A stretch of DNA of 64,000 nt from Mycobacterium asiaticum (GTDB taxonomy: Bacteria > Actinomycetota > Actinomycetes > Mycobacteriales > Mycobacteriaceae). Positions 63,764-64,000 of the stretch are shown in pieces. The translations under genes and the position numbers were made by a program. The first letter of the stretch is position 1, and each line of letters starts with the position of its first letter. The stretch covers positions 1-64,000 of the forward strand of contig NZ_LZLQ01000096.1 in NCBI RefSeq assembly GCF_001673315.1, read 5' to 3'. The notes under the pieces are model-generated. The model searched no databases and was not told the origin of the DNA. It was given only the letters and a program-made list of their open reading frames with translations.

Positions 63764-64000
63764 CTAAGCCGAGGGGGTGAACTTGATCGCCGCCAGCTTG
63801 AGCCGGTCGATCGCTTCGCCGAATTCCTGCAGCGTCGGGATGCGGTCGTCACGGAATTTGAGTCCCATCATGCGCTGGGCGCGTTTGGGCCCGTAGGACT
63901 GCGCGCAGCGATGGTAGAGGTCGTGCACGGCCGGACCGTCGGGGAGAAGTTCGCCGCGCATCGCGGTGGTCTTCCCGCCGTAGCGCACTTGCGCCGGCGC
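63764..64000 (-). CDS. Hypothetical protein (partial at window edge)
   Basis: The minus-strand frame is open from the window edge to the stop at 63764. The visible part, after GTG at 63988, is MRYGGKTTAMRGELLPDGPA, then HDLYHRCAQSYGPKRAQRMM, GLKFRDDRIPTLQEFGEAID and RLKLAAIKFTPSA. No family is recognised. It ends 13 bases before the hydrolase start. Confidence 0.65.
   Translation of the reverse strand, partial: APAQVRYGGKTTAMRGELLPDGPAVHDLYHRCAQSYGPKRAQRMMGLKFRDDRIPTLQEFGEAIDRLKLAAIKFTPSA

Overview
The window is high-GC actinobacterial DNA from a Mycobacterium. The order menD - DUF3592 membrane gene - mgtA - menG - DUF732 secreted protein - small-molecule methyltransferase - menJ - grcC1 - htpX - gpsA - Baeyer-Villiger-type monooxygenase - yajQ matches, from memory, M. 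tuberculosis Rv0555 to Rv0566c. This stretch has extra genes: an SDR between mgtA and menG, and a small XRE regulator plus a SulP transporter between htpX and gpsA. The species is not fixed by the sequence; it looks like a non-tuberculous mycobacterium with a large set of lipid-catabolism genes.

Layout. 1-733: a GAGACTGCGG-rich repeat array bounded by 77-bp perfect inverted repeats, directly upstream of menD. 753-15221: the conserved menaquinone/isoprenoid core. 15290-15373: tRNA-Tyr. 15374-21320: accessory genes (Ddn-like nitroreductase, DUF488, slipin, two DUF5994/hypothetical genes, a divergent HTH regulator behind a very AT-rich promoter, two membrane proteins). 21321-24753: phospholipase D-like protein, F420-type LLM oxidoreductase, YihY/BrkB membrane protein.

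24853-37687 is the most unusual part. A tightly coupled minus-strand operon runs TetR - 34-aa membrane microprotein - NorD-like VWA protein - NorQ/MoxR-like AAA ATPase - 43-aa membrane microprotein - five-helix membrane protein - 143-aa membrane protein - two DapB-like NAD(P) dehydrogenases - cytochrome P450 - VOC protein. Next to it lie a paralogue of the five-helix membrane protein, a paralogous TetR, and a divergent SDR plus two more DapB-like genes. A shared palindromic sequence (TGACT-nn-RGTCA type) lies in three of the promoter regions. I read this as one TetR-controlled regulon in which a NorQ/NorD-type pair activates an unidentified membrane enzyme.

37804-51364 holds a FadD ligase, SDRs, a small secreted protein, a LigD-like polymerase domain protein, a PfkB kinase, a lipoprotein, a 1,100-residue cyclase/NB-ARC/LuxR regulator, an amidase, a CspA cold-shock protein and a second DUF5994 gene. 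51366-62191 has a transglutaminase-like protein and then a side-chain beta-oxidation operon (two acyl-CoA dehydrogenases, two hot-dog hydratase subunits, Ltp2-like thiolase, separate DUF35 protein, acyl-CoA ligase) convergent with a CYP125-like P450. This closely resembles the cholesterol side-chain set chsE1/chsE2/chsH1/chsH2/ltp2/cyp125 of M. tuberculosis, but with the ChsH2 halves on separate genes. The window ends with a FUSC-type transporter, a lipoprotein alpha/beta hydrolase and a partial gene.
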